Source: Brevundimonas sp. Root1279
GTDB lineage: Bacteria; Pseudomonadota; Alphaproteobacteria; Caulobacterales; Caulobacteraceae
NCBI RefSeq assembly: GCF_001425945.1
Contig: NZ_LMEB01000004.1
Span: forward strand, 296,537-360,536
Direction: 5' to 3'
DNA length: 64,000 nt
A program made the position numbers and the translations under genes. This document shows positions 20,416-30,180 of this stretch, piece after piece (within the stretch, counting starts at the first letter, position 1; every line of letters begins with the position of its first letter). The notes beneath the pieces were generated by a model. It did no database searches. It saw nothing but the letters and a program-made list of their open reading frames with translations, and was not told the origin of the DNA.

Positions 20416-21357
20416 TTAGTTGCCGCCCATCATTGAGGCGACTTCCGAAGCGAAGTCCGGGCCTTCGACCTTCTCGACGCCTTCACCCAGGGCCAGGCGG
20501 ACGAAGCCGGCGAGGTGCAGGCCGGGCGCGCCCAGTTCCTTGCCGGTTTCAGCGACCAGTTGCTCGATGGTCTGATCCGGGTTCATGACGAACGGCTGCT
20601 TGGTCAGCACCACGTCCTTCTGGAACTTGTTGATCTGACCTTCGACGATCTTGGCGATCATCGCTTCCGGACGGCCTTCTTCCTTGGCCTTCTCGGTCAG
20701 GACAGCGCGTTCCTTCTCGATCGCGGCCGGGTCCAGGTCGTCGGTGTTCAGCGACAGCGGAGCCGTGGCGGCGACGTGCATGGCGATCTTGCGGCCCAGT
20801 TCACGCAGGGCGGCCTTGTCGCCGCCGCCGTGCAGGGCGACCAGCACGCCGATGCGGCCCACGCCCGGCGAAACCGAGTTGTGGACGTACGAGGCGACCA
20901 CGCCTTCGTCGACCGACAGGCGGGCGGCGCGGCGCAGCTGCATGTTCTCGCCGATGGTGGCGATCATGCTGGTGACTTCGTCCTGCACCGTCTTGCCGGC
21001 TTCCAGTTCGGCGCCGTGCAGACCTTCGAGCGTGGCGTGCTCGAGACCCAGCTGGGCGAACTTCTTGGCGGCGTTCTGGAACAGGTCGTTACGGGCGACG
21101 AAGTCGGTTTCGGCGTTGAACTCGATGGCGGCGCCGACTTCACCGGCTCCGACTTCCTTCGAGGCCACGGCGACGAGGCCTTCGGCGGCGACGCGGTCAG
21201 CCTTCTTGGCGGCCTTGGACAGGCCCTTGGCGCGCAGCCAGTCGATGGCGGCTTCGATGTCGCCATTGGTTTCCTGCAGGGCCTTCTTGCAGTCCATCAT
21301 GCCGACGCCGGACTTGGCGCGCAGTTCCATAACGAGGGCGGCGGTGATCTCGGCCAT
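20416..21357 (-). CDS. tsf: Elongation factor Ts
   Basis: The 313-residue factor regenerates EF-Tu-GTP by nucleotide exchange. The N-terminal UBA-like helix set ([20 protein letters not shown]) and the core motif [14 protein letters not shown] near residue 80 are typical. It follows rpsB, as in nearly all bacteria, but a strong terminator ends it; pyrH and frr do not follow, as they often do. Confidence 0.97.
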   Translation of the reverse strand: MAEITAALVMELRAKSGVGMMDCKKALQETNGDIEAAIDWLRAKGLSKAAKKADRVAAEGLVAVASKEVGAGEVGAAIEFNAETDFVARNDLFQNAAKKFAQLGLEHATLEGLHGAELEAGKTVQDEVTSMIATIGENMQLRRAARLSVDEGVVASYVHNSVSPGVGRIGVLVALHGGGDKAALRELGRKIAMHVAATAPLSLNTDDLDPAAIEKERAVLTEKAKEEGRPEAMIAKIVEGQINKFQKDVVLTKQPFVMNPDQTIEQLVAETGKELGAPGLHLAGFVRLALGEGVEKVEGPDFASEVASMMGGN

Positions 21358-21444
21358 GGTAGTCTCCTTGGGTATTCGTATGCGGGAACGGCCGGGGGTT
21401 AACCCGGCCTCATGTCAGTTTGACGGTGGGTCGCCCCCGCCCCC

Positions 21445-21575
21445 CGCTCATCCCGGCGAAAGCCGGGACCCAGACCTTTCCAGCGTGACGCCGGCGGATC
21501 TGGTCAGCGAGGGGCGGGTCAACTGTGGCGACCTTCACCCAAAGCACTGGGTCCCGGCTTTCGCCGGGATGAGCG
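21445..21575. repeat. 29-bp perfect inverted repeat between rpsB and tsf
   Basis: The arms 21445-21473 and 21547-21575 are perfect reverse complements, separated by 73 bp. Each arm also folds on itself as TCCCGGC-GAAA-GCCGGGA, a 7-bp stem with a GAAA tetraloop. It resembles a pair of REP-like palindromic units placed head to head. Confidence 0.95.
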
Positions 21576-21587
21576 GAGCGGGGTCGC

Positions 21588-22499
21588 TTAGACCGCGCCC
21601 TTCTCGGTTTCGACGGCGTCGTTGGCTTCCGAGGTCGCAGCCTGGGCGGCTTCGTCGGCGACGGCCGGCTCGGCAGCGGCTTCGAGTTCGGCGGCGACGC
21701 CTTCCGTACCGGCCGGAGCGGCTTCGACTTCAGCCTTCGGGGCCTTGGCTTCGCGCAGCATCGGCTCGTCCGGGTTCACGGCGGCGCCGAGATCCACGCC
21801 CGAGGCCGACTGGCCGGCGGCCAGGCCGTCCAGGACGGCGTCGGCGACCAGGTCGCAGTAGGTCTGGATGGCGCGGGCGGCGTCGTCGTTGCCCGGGACC
21901 GGGAAGGTGATGCCGTCCGGATCCGAGTTGGTGTCCAGGATGGCGATGATCGGGATGTTCAGCTTGCGGGCTTCCTGGATCGCGATCGCTTCCTTGTTGG
22001 TGTCGATCACGAACATGATGTCCGGGATCGAACCCATGTCCTTGATGCCGCCCAGCGAGGCGTCGAGCTTGTCGCGCTCGCGCTGCAGGCTCAGCAGTTC
22101 GCGCTTGTTGCGGCCGTCGCCGCCGGTTTCCAGCAGGCCGTCCAGCTCACGCAGGCGGGCGATCGAACCCGAGACCGTCTTCCAGTTGGTCAGGGTGCCG
22201 CCGAGCCAGCGGTTGTTCATGTAGTACTGGGCGCAGCGCTTGGCGGCTTCGGCGACCGGGTCAGCGGCCTGACGCTTGGTGCCGACGAACAGCACGCGAC
22301 CGCCCTTGGCGGCGACGTTGCGGACTTCGACCAGAGCCTGGTGCAGCAGCGGCATGGTCTGCGACAGGTCGATGATGTGAATGTTCGAGCGCGAGCCGAA
22401 GATGTACTTGTCCATCTTCGGGTTCCAGCGGTGCGTCTGGTGACCGAAGTGCGCGCCGGCTTCGAGCAGCGAACGCATGGAGAATTCAGGCAGAGCCAT
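21588..22499 (-). CDS. rpsB: 30S ribosomal protein S2
   Basis: The ribosomal protein starts [20 protein letters not shown] and carries LFVGTKRQA and [13 protein letters not shown] at normal positions. At 303 residues it is about 50-60 longer than the usual S2. The excess is an acidic, alanine-rich C-terminal tail after residue 245 ([19 protein letters not shown] and similar), common in Caulobacterales. Transcription probably starts about 120 bases upstream, leaving a leader long enough for autoregulation. Confidence 0.97.
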   Translation of the reverse strand: MALPEFSMRSLLEAGAHFGHQTHRWNPKMDKYIFGSRSNIHIIDLSQTMPLLHQALVEVRNVAAKGGRVLFVGTKRQAADPVAEAAKRCAQYYMNNRWLGGTLTNWKTVSGSIARLRELDGLLETGGDGRNKRELLSLQRERDKLDASLGGIKDMGSIPDIMFVIDTNKEAIAIQEARKLNIPIIAILDTNSDPDGITFPVPGNDDAARAIQTYCDLVADAVLDGLAAGQSASGVDLGAAVNPDEPMLREAKAPKAEVEAAPAGTEGVAAELEAAAEPAVADEAAQAATSEANDAVETEKGAV

Positions 22500-22627
22500 G
22501 ATCGGTAGTGTCCTTTTTCCGATAGACGTTGCGTGGGCGCTTTAAAGATCCGGCTGGATCCTCGGAATGGTGCAGACGGGGATGTCTCCCCCGATTGCGC
22601 CACGCCCACGTGCGAAGTGCGCGCGGC

Positions 22628-22655
22628 TTCTAGGCGGGTCGGGCGGAAAAGGCAA
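22628..22655 (-). promoter_or_regulatory. Candidate housekeeping promoter of rpsB-tsf
   Basis: On the minus strand TTGCCT (22655-22650) and CCTAGAA (22634-22628) resemble the Caulobacter -35 TTGACG and -10 GCTANAWC. A start near 22620 gives a leader of about 120 bases that contains a GGGGGAGACATCCCC hairpin. Confidence 0.5.
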
Positions 22656-22679
22656 GCGGGACTTGAGCTTGGCCGGTGA

Positions 22680-23885
22680 TCAGCCGCCGAGCATGAAGAG
22701 GCCCAGCACTGCGGCGGCCAGCAGGACCAGCGGCGCGGCGAAGCGGCCTTTCAGCACGAACAGCGCCCCAAGGGCTCCGGCGCCGAGCCCGGCTACGATC
22801 CAGGCGCGGTCGCCGGCTTCGCTCAGCAGGCTGGCGGCCAGACTGACGAGGGTGGCGACGATGACGCCGACGACGGCCGCGGCGACGCCGTCGAGCGCCG
22901 CATGCACCCGGGGCGCGGAGACCACGGCCTCCAGCCGGTCGTAGAGCGTCAGGGAAAAGGCGAAGGCCGGCAGGAACATGCCGATGGTGATGGCGACCGC
23001 GCCTGCGAACCCGCCCGCCGCAAAGCCTGAGAAGGTGGCGAAGATGACCAGCGGCGCCGGCAGGACATTGGCCAGAGCGACGCCGTCGAGGAATGTACCG
23101 TCGCGAACCCAGCCCGGGCCGACCACGTCCTGGCGCACGAACGGAATCGCGGTGTAGGCGCCGCCGAAGGTCAGCAGCCCACCCTTCAGGCCCGCCAGGA
23201 ACAGGGCGCCGAGGGTGGCCGCGGCGAGCGGTCCAGCCGCCGCGCCGGGCCCGCCCGCGCCCAGCCCGGTGGTCCGCAAGACAACGGCGGTCACGGCGAC
23301 GACCGCCACCAGGACCAGGGCCTCCCCTCGCCGTCCCGCATTGACCAGCAGGTGGACGGCCCCGGCGGCGGGCAGGAGCAGCCAGAAGGGCGCGCCGGCC
23401 AGGGTCGCGACGGCGGCGAGAATGGCCAGGGTCCACAGCGCCCGGGCTGACAGCACATGGGCGCCGATCCGCTGGGAGGCGCGGGCCACCAGCGCGACCG
23501 CCGCCGCCTGCGCACCCAGAAGGGCCGGCGCCAGCGCGCCCTCGGCGATGTCGAAGCGGAAGTAGAGCCAGGCCGCCAGCGTCATCAGCACGAAGCCTGG
23601 CAGCATGAAGCCCAGCCCCGCCAGCAGGCCGCCGATCCGCCCGCGCGCCCGCATGCCAAGATGGACGCACAGTTCGTGCGCCTCGGGCCCCGGCAAGGCC
23701 TGCATCACAGCCAGCAGGCGGTTGAACCGCTCGCCGGAGATCCAGCGCTCCTGCTCGACCAGTTCGCGGCGGATCATGGCGATCTGCGCGACCGGTCCGC
23801 CGAAGGCCAGACAGCCGAAACGGAGGAAGCGCAGGAACAGCGCTCCCAGGGACATAGGCGGCGGCTGGAAGGTGCTGTCCGTCAT
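22680..23885 (-). CDS. chrA: Chromate transporter, long form
   Basis: This 401-residue membrane protein has the two-half layout of the CHR superfamily. Each half begins with the family motif: FGGPVAQIAMIRRELVEQE near residue 25 and FGGAYTAIPFVRQDVV near 240. About ten hydrophobic helices follow these. It would export chromate, probably driven by the membrane potential. The ATG at 23885 gives MTDSTFQPPP; the frame is open 16 codons further. No chrB regulator is adjacent, so a housekeeping anion role is equally possible. Confidence 0.9.
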   Translation of the reverse strand: MTDSTFQPPPMSLGALFLRFLRFGCLAFGGPVAQIAMIRRELVEQERWISGERFNRLLAVMQALPGPEAHELCVHLGMRARGRIGGLLAGLGFMLPGFVLMTLAAWLYFRFDIAEGALAPALLGAQAAAVALVARASQRIGAHVLSARALWTLAILAAVATLAGAPFWLLLPAAGAVHLLVNAGRRGEALVLVAVVAVTAVVLRTTGLGAGGPGAAAGPLAAATLGALFLAGLKGGLLTFGGAYTAIPFVRQDVVGPGWVRDGTFLDGVALANVLPAPLVIFATFSGFAAGGFAGAVAITIGMFLPAFAFSLTLYDRLEAVVSAPRVHAALDGVAAAVVGVIVATLVSLAASLLSEAGDRAWIVAGLGAGALGALFVLKGRFAAPLVLLAAAVLGLFMLGG

Positions 23886-23998
23886 GGGCGGATGATGCCG
23901 GGAAGCCGCACTCCAGTCATGGCGGTTTCTCAAATACGGCCAAGCCTGTGGAAAGCTTGACAGAACGACGCTATGGTTAACGCCGGAGGGCCGTTCGG

Positions 23999-24685
23999 AT
24001 GAATATCAGGACTGGAGCCATCGTCGGCGGGCTGGTGCTCGCCGCCGCCATCGCGGGGGTCGCGACCTCGCAACAACCGGCCCCGCCGCCGAACGCGGCG
24101 ACGCAGGTCGGCCTCACGCCAAGCCGCGAAGAGGCCGCCGACCTGGTCCGCGCGCAGCAGGACCCGCTGACCACCCGCTTCCACCGCCAGCTCGAACAGG
24201 AAAAGGGACTGGCCGGACTCGGGGCCCAGGTGGCCGCCGCGACCGTACCGGTGCTGGCGCCGCCGGACGTCGGCCTTTTGAACGCCGCGACCTTCTACAA
24301 CGGCGACCGCCACTACATGCTCGTCATCGAAGACACGGGTCGGGTCATCGAGATCTACGGATCCGCCAAGGCCTTCCAGTCGCCGGTCGCCGGCGGCGGC
24401 GTTCAGGCCGCACCCGCGGCGGCGGCGCGGCCGGCCGGGGCGGGTCGACTGGCCGCCGTCCGGGTCCAGGATCCGACCGAACGGGCCCTGGCGCAGGCCC
24501 GGGCGCGCGGCCTGAGCGATATCCGCCCCGAGAAGACGGAATACGGCGTCGACGTCGCCTTCCGCCGTTTCGGCGCCCTCTATAACGTCAGCTTCATCTG
24601 CGAGAGCCAGGGCGCCGGCTGCACGGAGGCCGACGCCATCGGCTTCGCCGCGGGCCTGGTGCTCCTGAACGGGGGCGGCGCGTGA
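23999..24685 (+). CDS. Exported hypothetical protein
   Basis: The 228-residue protein has an N-terminal signal helix (GAIVGGLVLAAAIAGVA), a linker with AAAARPAGAG and a C-terminal domain ending in a two-cysteine motif, FICESQGAGC. HYMLVIEDTGRVIEIYG near 100 and YGVDVAFRRFGALYNVSFIC near 180 may be matched alpha-beta units. The family is not known to me. A GGAGGG site precedes the ATG, and its end overlaps the M23 gene as GTGA, so the two exported products likely cooperate at the envelope. Confidence 0.65.
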   Translation: MNIRTGAIVGGLVLAAAIAGVATSQQPAPPPNAATQVGLTPSREEAADLVRAQQDPLTTRFHRQLEQEKGLAGLGAQVAAATVPVLAPPDVGLLNAATFYNGDRHYMLVIEDTGRVIEIYGSAKAFQSPVAGGGVQAAPAAAARPAGAGRLAAVRVQDPTERALAQARARGLSDIRPEKTEYGVDVAFRRFGALYNVSFICESQGAGCTEADAIGFAAGLVLLNGGGA

Positions 24686-25485
24686 GGCGGCTGACGGCGC
24701 TCGCCGCCCTATTGTCGCTCACGGCATGTTCGCCCTCAGGCTGCAGCCAACCAACGCCAGAGAAAGGCGGGCCGCCGCCGGCCGACGGCCTGGTGGCGGA
24801 GACGCCCGTCGAAACCCCGCCCGCCACGCCGGCGCCGGTCGACTGGCCGCACGAAGCGGGCGGCGCGCTGCATCCCGGCTCCGGCAGCGGCGCCACCGAT
24901 GCGACCCTTTGGGCGGCAGGCATGCGCTTCCCGATCGAGCAGGCTCCGGCCTACGCCAACTCCCAGGTCTACGGGTACGGCGGCTTCGCGGCGCCGGGCC
25001 CCGGGGGGCAGTGCGACGACCGGAACTACAGCTATCCCTGGCGCGACAATTTCTGTGAAAGCCGCTCCTGGACCAACGGCATGTGCCCTACCGGCAAGGG
25101 CCACCAGGGCCAGGACATCCGCCCCGCCACCTGCGAAAAGAAGGTGCACTGGGCGGTCGCCGCCGAAAGCGGACGGATCACCTCGATCGGCAGCTACACC
25201 GTCACCCTGCTGGGCGACTCCGGCCGCATCTACCGCTATCTGCACCTCGACATGGCCGGGGTGAACGCCCTGTTCCCGACCCCTGTCTCGCGCAACGTCG
25301 AGCGCGGCCAGCACATCGGCAAGGTGTCGGCGGACTTCGGCGGCAGCGCCACGACCATCCACCTGCATTTCGAGATCAAGGCGCCGGTCGCCAGCGGCGG
25401 CGGCGGCGGCGGCGCGGTCACCTTCGTGCCCACCTACTCCAGCCTGGTCGACAGTTACGGCCGCCTGCTGAACGGCGCCGCCTAG
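24682..25485 (+). CDS. M23-family peptidase lipoprotein
   Basis: The 267-residue protein has a lipobox LTAC (Cys16), a proline-rich linker to residue 60 and a LytM-type domain. The zinc signature HxxxD is at 141-145 (GHQGQDI) and HLH at 227-229 (HLHFEIK). It probably trims peptidoglycan or supports such an enzyme. Six cysteines in the catalytic domain (GGQCDD, NFCES, GMCPTG, ATCEK and others) suggest disulfides. GTG at 24682 overlaps the previous stop. Confidence 0.85.
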   Translation: MRRLTALAALLSLTACSPSGCSQPTPEKGGPPPADGLVAETPVETPPATPAPVDWPHEAGGALHPGSGSGATDATLWAAGMRFPIEQAPAYANSQVYGYGGFAAPGPGGQCDDRNYSYPWRDNFCESRSWTNGMCPTGKGHQGQDIRPATCEKKVHWAVAAESGRITSIGSYTVTLLGDSGRIYRYLHLDMAGVNALFPTPVSRNVERGQHIGKVSADFGGSATTIHLHFEIKAPVASGGGGGGAVTFVPTYSSLVDSYGRLLNGAA

Positions 25486-25508
25486 GCGCCGCGGATGGAC
25501 CCGCACCC

Positions 25509-25919
25509 ATGAACGTCCTCGAGTATCTCGCCTACAACCTCGCCATCCTGGGCCAGTTCTACGGCGACCTGTTCGAGGGCGTCGTTCCGCAGGGGTTGCT
25601 GCGCACCGCGTTCTTCGCCATCGCGGTGCTGGCGCCGTCCATCGCCCAATTCCGCCCCAAGCGGCTGGACGTGCTGCAGGACACCCTGTTGTGCACGGCG
25701 ATGAGCACAGCGATCTTCGTGGCCCTGAGCTGGTTCGAACAGGGCCCGTCGCCCTTCCTGTTCCTGTTCATCCTCGGCGTCTTCGCCGTCTGCCTGCCGT
25801 TCAGCCTCGCCGCCATCGTGCTCGTGCGGGTGCTGCGGCGCGGCGCGGGTGGCGGCAAGAAAGCCAAGGGCGGGCACGGCGCCGGACACGGCCATGGGCA
25901 CGGCCACGGCGGCCACTAA
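25509..25919 (+). CDS. Small membrane protein with His/Gly-rich tail
   Basis: The 136-residue protein has three predicted membrane helices (about residues 30-47, 60-75 and 80-105), a lysine patch (GGGKKAKGG) and a tail HGAGHGHGHGHGGH. The tail could bind zinc, nickel or copper; that is inference from composition. The family is not known to me. It begins 23 bases after the M23 gene and probably shares its operon. Only three bases separate it from the convergent hrpB. Confidence 0.7.
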   Translation: MNVLEYLAYNLAILGQFYGDLFEGVVPQGLLRTAFFAIAVLAPSIAQFRPKRLDVLQDTLLCTAMSTAIFVALSWFEQGPSPFLFLFILGVFAVCLPFSLAAIVLVRVLRRGAGGGKKAKGGHGAGHGHGHGHGGH

Positions 25920-25922
25920 GTC

Positions 25923-28340
25923 TCAGGTCCCGCGCGGCTTGACCCGGCTGGTGGCCTCGGCGTTGGCGGGATCCTCGGGCCAGGGGTGTTTCGGATAGCG
26001 ACCGCGCATTTCGGACCGCACGTCCTTCCACGAGCCGCCCCAGAAGCCCGGCAGGTCCTTGGTCATCTGGATCGGACGGCGGGCCGGCGACAGCAAGGCC
26101 AGGGTCAGCGGGATGCTGCGGCCCACGGTCGGATGGGCTTTCACCCCGAACAGCTCCTGCACCCGGATGTCGACGCGCGGCCCGCCCTCGGCGGCGTAGT
26201 CGATGGCGGCCGAGCCGAGCGGCGTCTCCAACCGGGCCGGAGCCAGGTCGTCGAGGGCGCGCTGGCGATCCCAGGGGATCAGCGACCGCAGGCCGTTCTC
26301 GAGCGCGCCGTCGGTGATCGCGCCGAGCGACTGGACGTCGTCGAGCAAGGGCCACAGCCAGGTCTCGCGCGCCGCGTGCAGACCCTCGTTGGAAACATCC
26401 GGCCAGCCGTCATCAACGGTTGAAAGGAAGGCCAGCCGCGCCCGCAGCGCAGACGCTCGCTCGCCCCAGCGCAAGCCGGCGAGGCCATCGCGCGCGACCT
26501 CGCCCTTCAGCGCCGCAGCGATGGCGGCGCGGTCGGGCGCGCCCGTGATCTTTTCGTCGACGACGATGGCCCCGATGCGCCGGATCCGCTTCATCACCAT
26601 CCGGCCCGAGGGTTCGCGCGACAGCCGGTCTTCGACCTCCAGGCGATGTTCCAGCGCCGCGAGGTCGACCGGGGCGGCCAGGCGGACACGGTCGCGCGCA
26701 TCGCCGCCGCCCAGCTCGGCCACGGCCAGCCAGGGCTCGCGCGCCAGCGTGTCCGTCGGCTCCATGAAGGCGCCGCGGCCGGAGGCCAGCAGGATCTCGC
26801 CCGGCTTGCCGCGCGCCTTGGCGACCCGCTCAGGGAAGGCCTCGGCCAGCAGGGCGCCGACGTCGGGCTCGCCGCCCTTCCCGCCCCCGGCGGCGCGGGC
26901 CCAGCGCTCGGCCAGCTTGATGGCGTCGCGGGCGCGGGGTGAACGATCCCGATCGAGGCCGCGCAGGCGGTCGCGAAGGTCGAGATCGTTTCCGCCCAGC
27001 CCTGGCTCGCTGAGCACGGCGGCGATGCGCGCGCCGAGCATCGCGTCGCCCGCGTCGCTGGCCACCGCGGCCATATGGGCCAGGCGGGGCGAGAGCGGGA
27101 TGGCCGTCAGCCGTCGGCCGTGCGGGGTCAGCCCGCCGGTGGCGTCGAGCGCGTCCAGCCGCTCCAGCACCTTCCTGGCCTCGGCGAAGGCGCCAGCCGG
27201 GGGTGGGTCGAGCAGGGCCAGCCCCTCGGCCGAGCGGGCGCCCCAACGGGCCAGATCAAGGGCGAAGGCGGTCAGGTCGGCTTCGAGGATCTCGGGCCGT
27301 TGGTGCGGGACTAGGCCGCGGGTCTGTTCCTCGTCCCAAAGGCGATAGCAGACGCCCGACTCGACTCGCCCGGCGCGGCCGCGGCGCTGTTCGGCCGAGG
27401 AGCGGCTGACCTTCACCGTCGCCAGCCGGGTCAGGCCGCTGGACGGCTCGAAGCGGGGCACGCGTGACAAGCCGCCGTCGATGACGACCCGCACGCCCTC
27501 GATGGTCAGGCTGGTCTCGGCGACCGAGGTGGCCAGCACCACCTTGCGGCGGCCGGGCGCCGCCGGCTCGATGGCCCGGTCCTGCTCCCCCTTGTCCATA
27601 GCGCCGTAAAGGGGGACCACGTCGACACCCGCGGGCAGGCGGTCGGAGAGACGCTGGACGGTGCGGTGGATCTCCCCCTGCCCCGGGAGGAAGACCAGCA
27701 CCGAGCCCGTCTCTTCGGCCAGGGCCTGACGCACGGCGCGGGCGACGGCGTCCTCGAACCGCTCTGCCGGGTTGCGGCCGAAATAGCGGGTCTCGACCGG
27801 ATACATCCGGCCTTCGGCCTCGATCACGGGAGCCCCGTCAAGCAGGCGGGAAACCCCGGCGATGTCCAGCGTCGCCGACATGACCAGCAGGCGCAGATCG
27901 TCGCGCAGCAAGCCTTGCGTTTCGCGCGCCAGGGCCAGGCCGAGGTCGGCGTCCAGGCTACGCTCGTGGAACTCGTCGAACAGGACGGCGCCGACGCCTT
28001 CCAAGGCCGGGTCGTCGAGGATCATGCGGGTGAAGACGCCCTCCGTGATCACCTCGATGCGGGTCTTGGGGCCGATCCGGCTCTGCAGGCGGATGCGGTA
28101 GCCCACCGTCTCGCCCGGCGTCTGGCCGAGGGTTCGAGCCACGCGCTCGGCGGCGGCGCGTGCGGCGAGGCGTCGCGGCTCCAGCACCAGGATCTTGCCG
28201 TCGCCCAGCCATGCCTGGTCGAGCAGCGCCAGCGGCACGACCGTGGTCTTGCCGGCCCCGGGGGGCGCGGCGAGCACCGCGACATTGCCGGCCGCGAGCG
28301 CGGCTTTCAGCTCATCGAGGACGGCGTGAATGGGGAGCAT
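25923..28340 (-). CDS. hrpB: ATP-dependent RNA helicase HrpB
   Basis: This 805-residue DEAH-type helicase starts MLPIHAVLDELKAAL. Motif I is AAPPGAGKTTVVP near residue 27, motif II DEFHERSLD near 122, motif III VMSATLD, and motif VI QRRGRAGR near 320. The C-terminal HrpB domain includes the RRPIQMTKDLPGFW segment typical of the family. The function in bacteria is poorly defined, probably RNA metabolism. The ATG at 28340 is preferred to one eleven codons upstream because the helicase homology starts at once. Confidence 0.93.
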   Translation of the reverse strand: MLPIHAVLDELKAALAAGNVAVLAAPPGAGKTTVVPLALLDQAWLGDGKILVLEPRRLAARAAAERVARTLGQTPGETVGYRIRLQSRIGPKTRIEVITEGVFTRMILDDPALEGVGAVLFDEFHERSLDADLGLALARETQGLLRDDLRLLVMSATLDIAGVSRLLDGAPVIEAEGRMYPVETRYFGRNPAERFEDAVARAVRQALAEETGSVLVFLPGQGEIHRTVQRLSDRLPAGVDVVPLYGAMDKGEQDRAIEPAAPGRRKVVLATSVAETSLTIEGVRVVIDGGLSRVPRFEPSSGLTRLATVKVSRSSAEQRRGRAGRVESGVCYRLWDEEQTRGLVPHQRPEILEADLTAFALDLARWGARSAEGLALLDPPPAGAFAEARKVLERLDALDATGGLTPHGRRLTAIPLSPRLAHMAAVASDAGDAMLGARIAAVLSEPGLGGNDLDLRDRLRGLDRDRSPRARDAIKLAERWARAAGGGKGGEPDVGALLAEAFPERVAKARGKPGEILLASGRGAFMEPTDTLAREPWLAVAELGGGDARDRVRLAAPVDLAALEHRLEVEDRLSREPSGRMVMKRIRRIGAIVVDEKITGAPDRAAIAAALKGEVARDGLAGLRWGERASALRARLAFLSTVDDGWPDVSNEGLHAARETWLWPLLDDVQSLGAITDGALENGLRSLIPWDRQRALDDLAPARLETPLGSAAIDYAAEGGPRVDIRVQELFGVKAHPTVGRSIPLTLALLSPARRPIQMTKDLPGFWGGSWKDVRSEMRGRYPKHPWPEDPANAEATSRVKPRGT

Positions 28341-28485
28341 CCCATGCGCTCTAGCCGCAACGCCGGGGGTCATGAAAGCGTCGTCCGGCCTTCACCATTC
28401 GGAAACCGCGTTGCCAGCCGCCCGCCTCGCCGCTAGCGTCCGCGCCAAGCCGCAGAGGGCGGCATCCAAGTCGGAGGGGAAATTT

Positions 28486-30072
28486 ATGTGGCGCATTAAG
28501 TCGCTAGACGCGATTCTGGCCACGGCCGAGAAGAAATCGCTGCACCGATCGCTCGGCCCCATTCAGCTCACGCTGCTGGGCATCGGCGCCATCATCGGCA
28601 CCGGCATCTTCGTTCTGACCGCGGCTGCAGCCCAAAAGGCCGGCCCCGGGATGATGTGGAGCTTCATCATCGCCGGCGCCGTCTGCGCCGTCGCCGCGCT
28701 CTGCTATTCGGAACTGGCCTCGATGGCCCCGGTTTCGGGCTCGGCCTACACCTACACCTACGCCGTGATGGGCGAACTGCTGGCCTGGATGGTCGGCTGG
28801 GCCCTGATCCTCGAGTACGCCGTGGCGGCCTCGGCCGTGTCGGTCGGCTGGTCCGGCTATGTGCTCGGCCTGATCGAAAACGCGCTCGGGTTCGACTGGC
28901 CCGACCTGCTGCAGGCTGGTCCGACCTGGAGCATGAACGGCTTCATCCCGTCGCCGGACTTCTCTGCGGGCATCATCAACGTTCCGGCGATCATCGTCGC
29001 CCTGTCCGTGACCCTGCTGCTGATGATCGGCACGACGGAATCGGCCCGCGTCAACGCCATCCTGGTTGCGATCAAGGTCGCCGCCCTGACGGCCTTCATC
29101 GTCCTCACCGCGCCGCTGATCGCCAATAGCGGCGACCACTTCTCGCCGATGGCGCCGAACGGCTGGTTCGGTCCGGCCGGCACTTCGGGCCTGGGCATCG
29201 TCGGCGCCGCCGCCTCGATCTTCTTCGCCTACGTCGGCTTCGACGCGGTCTCGACCGCCGCTGAAGAAACCAAGAACCCGCAACGCAACGTGCCGATCGG
29301 CCTGATCGGCTCGCTGGCCATCTGCACCGTCTTCTATCTGCTGGTCGCCGCCGGGGCGATCGCCGCTATCGGCGCTCAACCGGTCCTGGGCCTCGACGGC
29401 TCGGTGGTCCAGCCGGGTTCGCCGGGCTTCACCGCCGCCTGCGCCCTGGCTGAAAACGCCAGCCAGCTGGTCTGCTCGAACGAGGCCCTGGCCCACGTTC
29501 TGCGCGAGATCAACCACCCGGCCGTCGGCAACATCCTCGGCATGGCCGCCATGCTGGCCCTGCCGTCGGTCATCCTGATGATGATCTTCGGCCAGACCCG
29601 CATCTTCTTCGTCATGGCCCGCGACGGCCTGCTGCCGGAGAGCTTCGCCAAGGTCCACCCGAAGTGGAAGACCCCGTACATCGTGACCGCCTTCACCGGC
29701 ATCGCGGTGGCCATCGCCGGGGCCCTGTTCCCGGTCGGCCAGCTGGCGGACATCTCCAACTCGGGGACCCTGTTCGCCTTCTTCATGGTGTCGCTGGCGG
29801 TGCTGATCCTGCGCGTCAAGGAGCCGAACCGTAAGCGCCCGTTCAAGACCCCGCTGGTCTGGATCATGGCCCCGCTGTCGGCGGCCGGCTGCGCCTTCCT
29901 GTTCTGGAACCTGCCGCACGACGCCAAGATGGTGCTGCCGATCTGGGGCGGCATCGGCCTGGTGATCTATCTGCTGTACGGCGTTCGCAAGAGCCACCTG
30001 GGCCGCGGCCTGATCGAGGTCCACGAGACGGACCCCGACGCTCCGCCGCCGCCGGTTCCCCCGATCTCCTGA
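28486..30072 (+). CDS. APC-superfamily amino-acid permease
   Basis: The 528-residue transporter has about twelve membrane helices. The APC landmark GIGAIIGTGIFVLTA lies near residue 32, ASMAPVSGSAYTYTYA near 78 and FFAYVGFDAVSTAAEETKNP near 248, which is the cationic amino-acid transporter (CAT/YfnA) subgroup pattern. Substrates are probably basic or branched amino acids taken up with protons. A strong GGAGGGGA site lies six bases before the ATG. A terminator follows. Confidence 0.9.
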   Translation: MWRIKSLDAILATAEKKSLHRSLGPIQLTLLGIGAIIGTGIFVLTAAAAQKAGPGMMWSFIIAGAVCAVAALCYSELASMAPVSGSAYTYTYAVMGELLAWMVGWALILEYAVAASAVSVGWSGYVLGLIENALGFDWPDLLQAGPTWSMNGFIPSPDFSAGIINVPAIIVALSVTLLLMIGTTESARVNAILVAIKVAALTAFIVLTAPLIANSGDHFSPMAPNGWFGPAGTSGLGIVGAAASIFFAYVGFDAVSTAAEETKNPQRNVPIGLIGSLAICTVFYLLVAAGAIAAIGAQPVLGLDGSVVQPGSPGFTAACALAENASQLVCSNEALAHVLREINHPAVGNILGMAAMLALPSVILMMIFGQTRIFFVMARDGLLPESFAKVHPKWKTPYIVTAFTGIAVAIAGALFPVGQLADISNSGTLFAFFMVSLAVLILRVKEPNRKRPFKTPLVWIMAPLSAAGCAFLFWNLPHDAKMVLPIWGGIGLVIYLLYGVRKSHLGRGLIEVHETDPDAPPPPVPPIS

Positions 30073-30096
30073 TCGGCGCGCGAGCGAAACGACAGA

Positions 30097-30125
30097 AGGC
30101 CCGGGAGCAATCTCGGGCCTTTTTC
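30097..30125 (+). terminator. Rho-independent terminator of the APC permease
   Basis: AGGCCCGGGA and TCTCGGGCCT form a 10-bp stem with one G-T pair and a GCAA loop, followed by five T residues. It lies 25 bases after the stop. Confidence 0.9.
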
Positions 30126-30180
30126 GTTGGCTGCATTGCCCACCGCGTCCGGCTCCCCTAGAGGCTTGGACAGAACCTAT

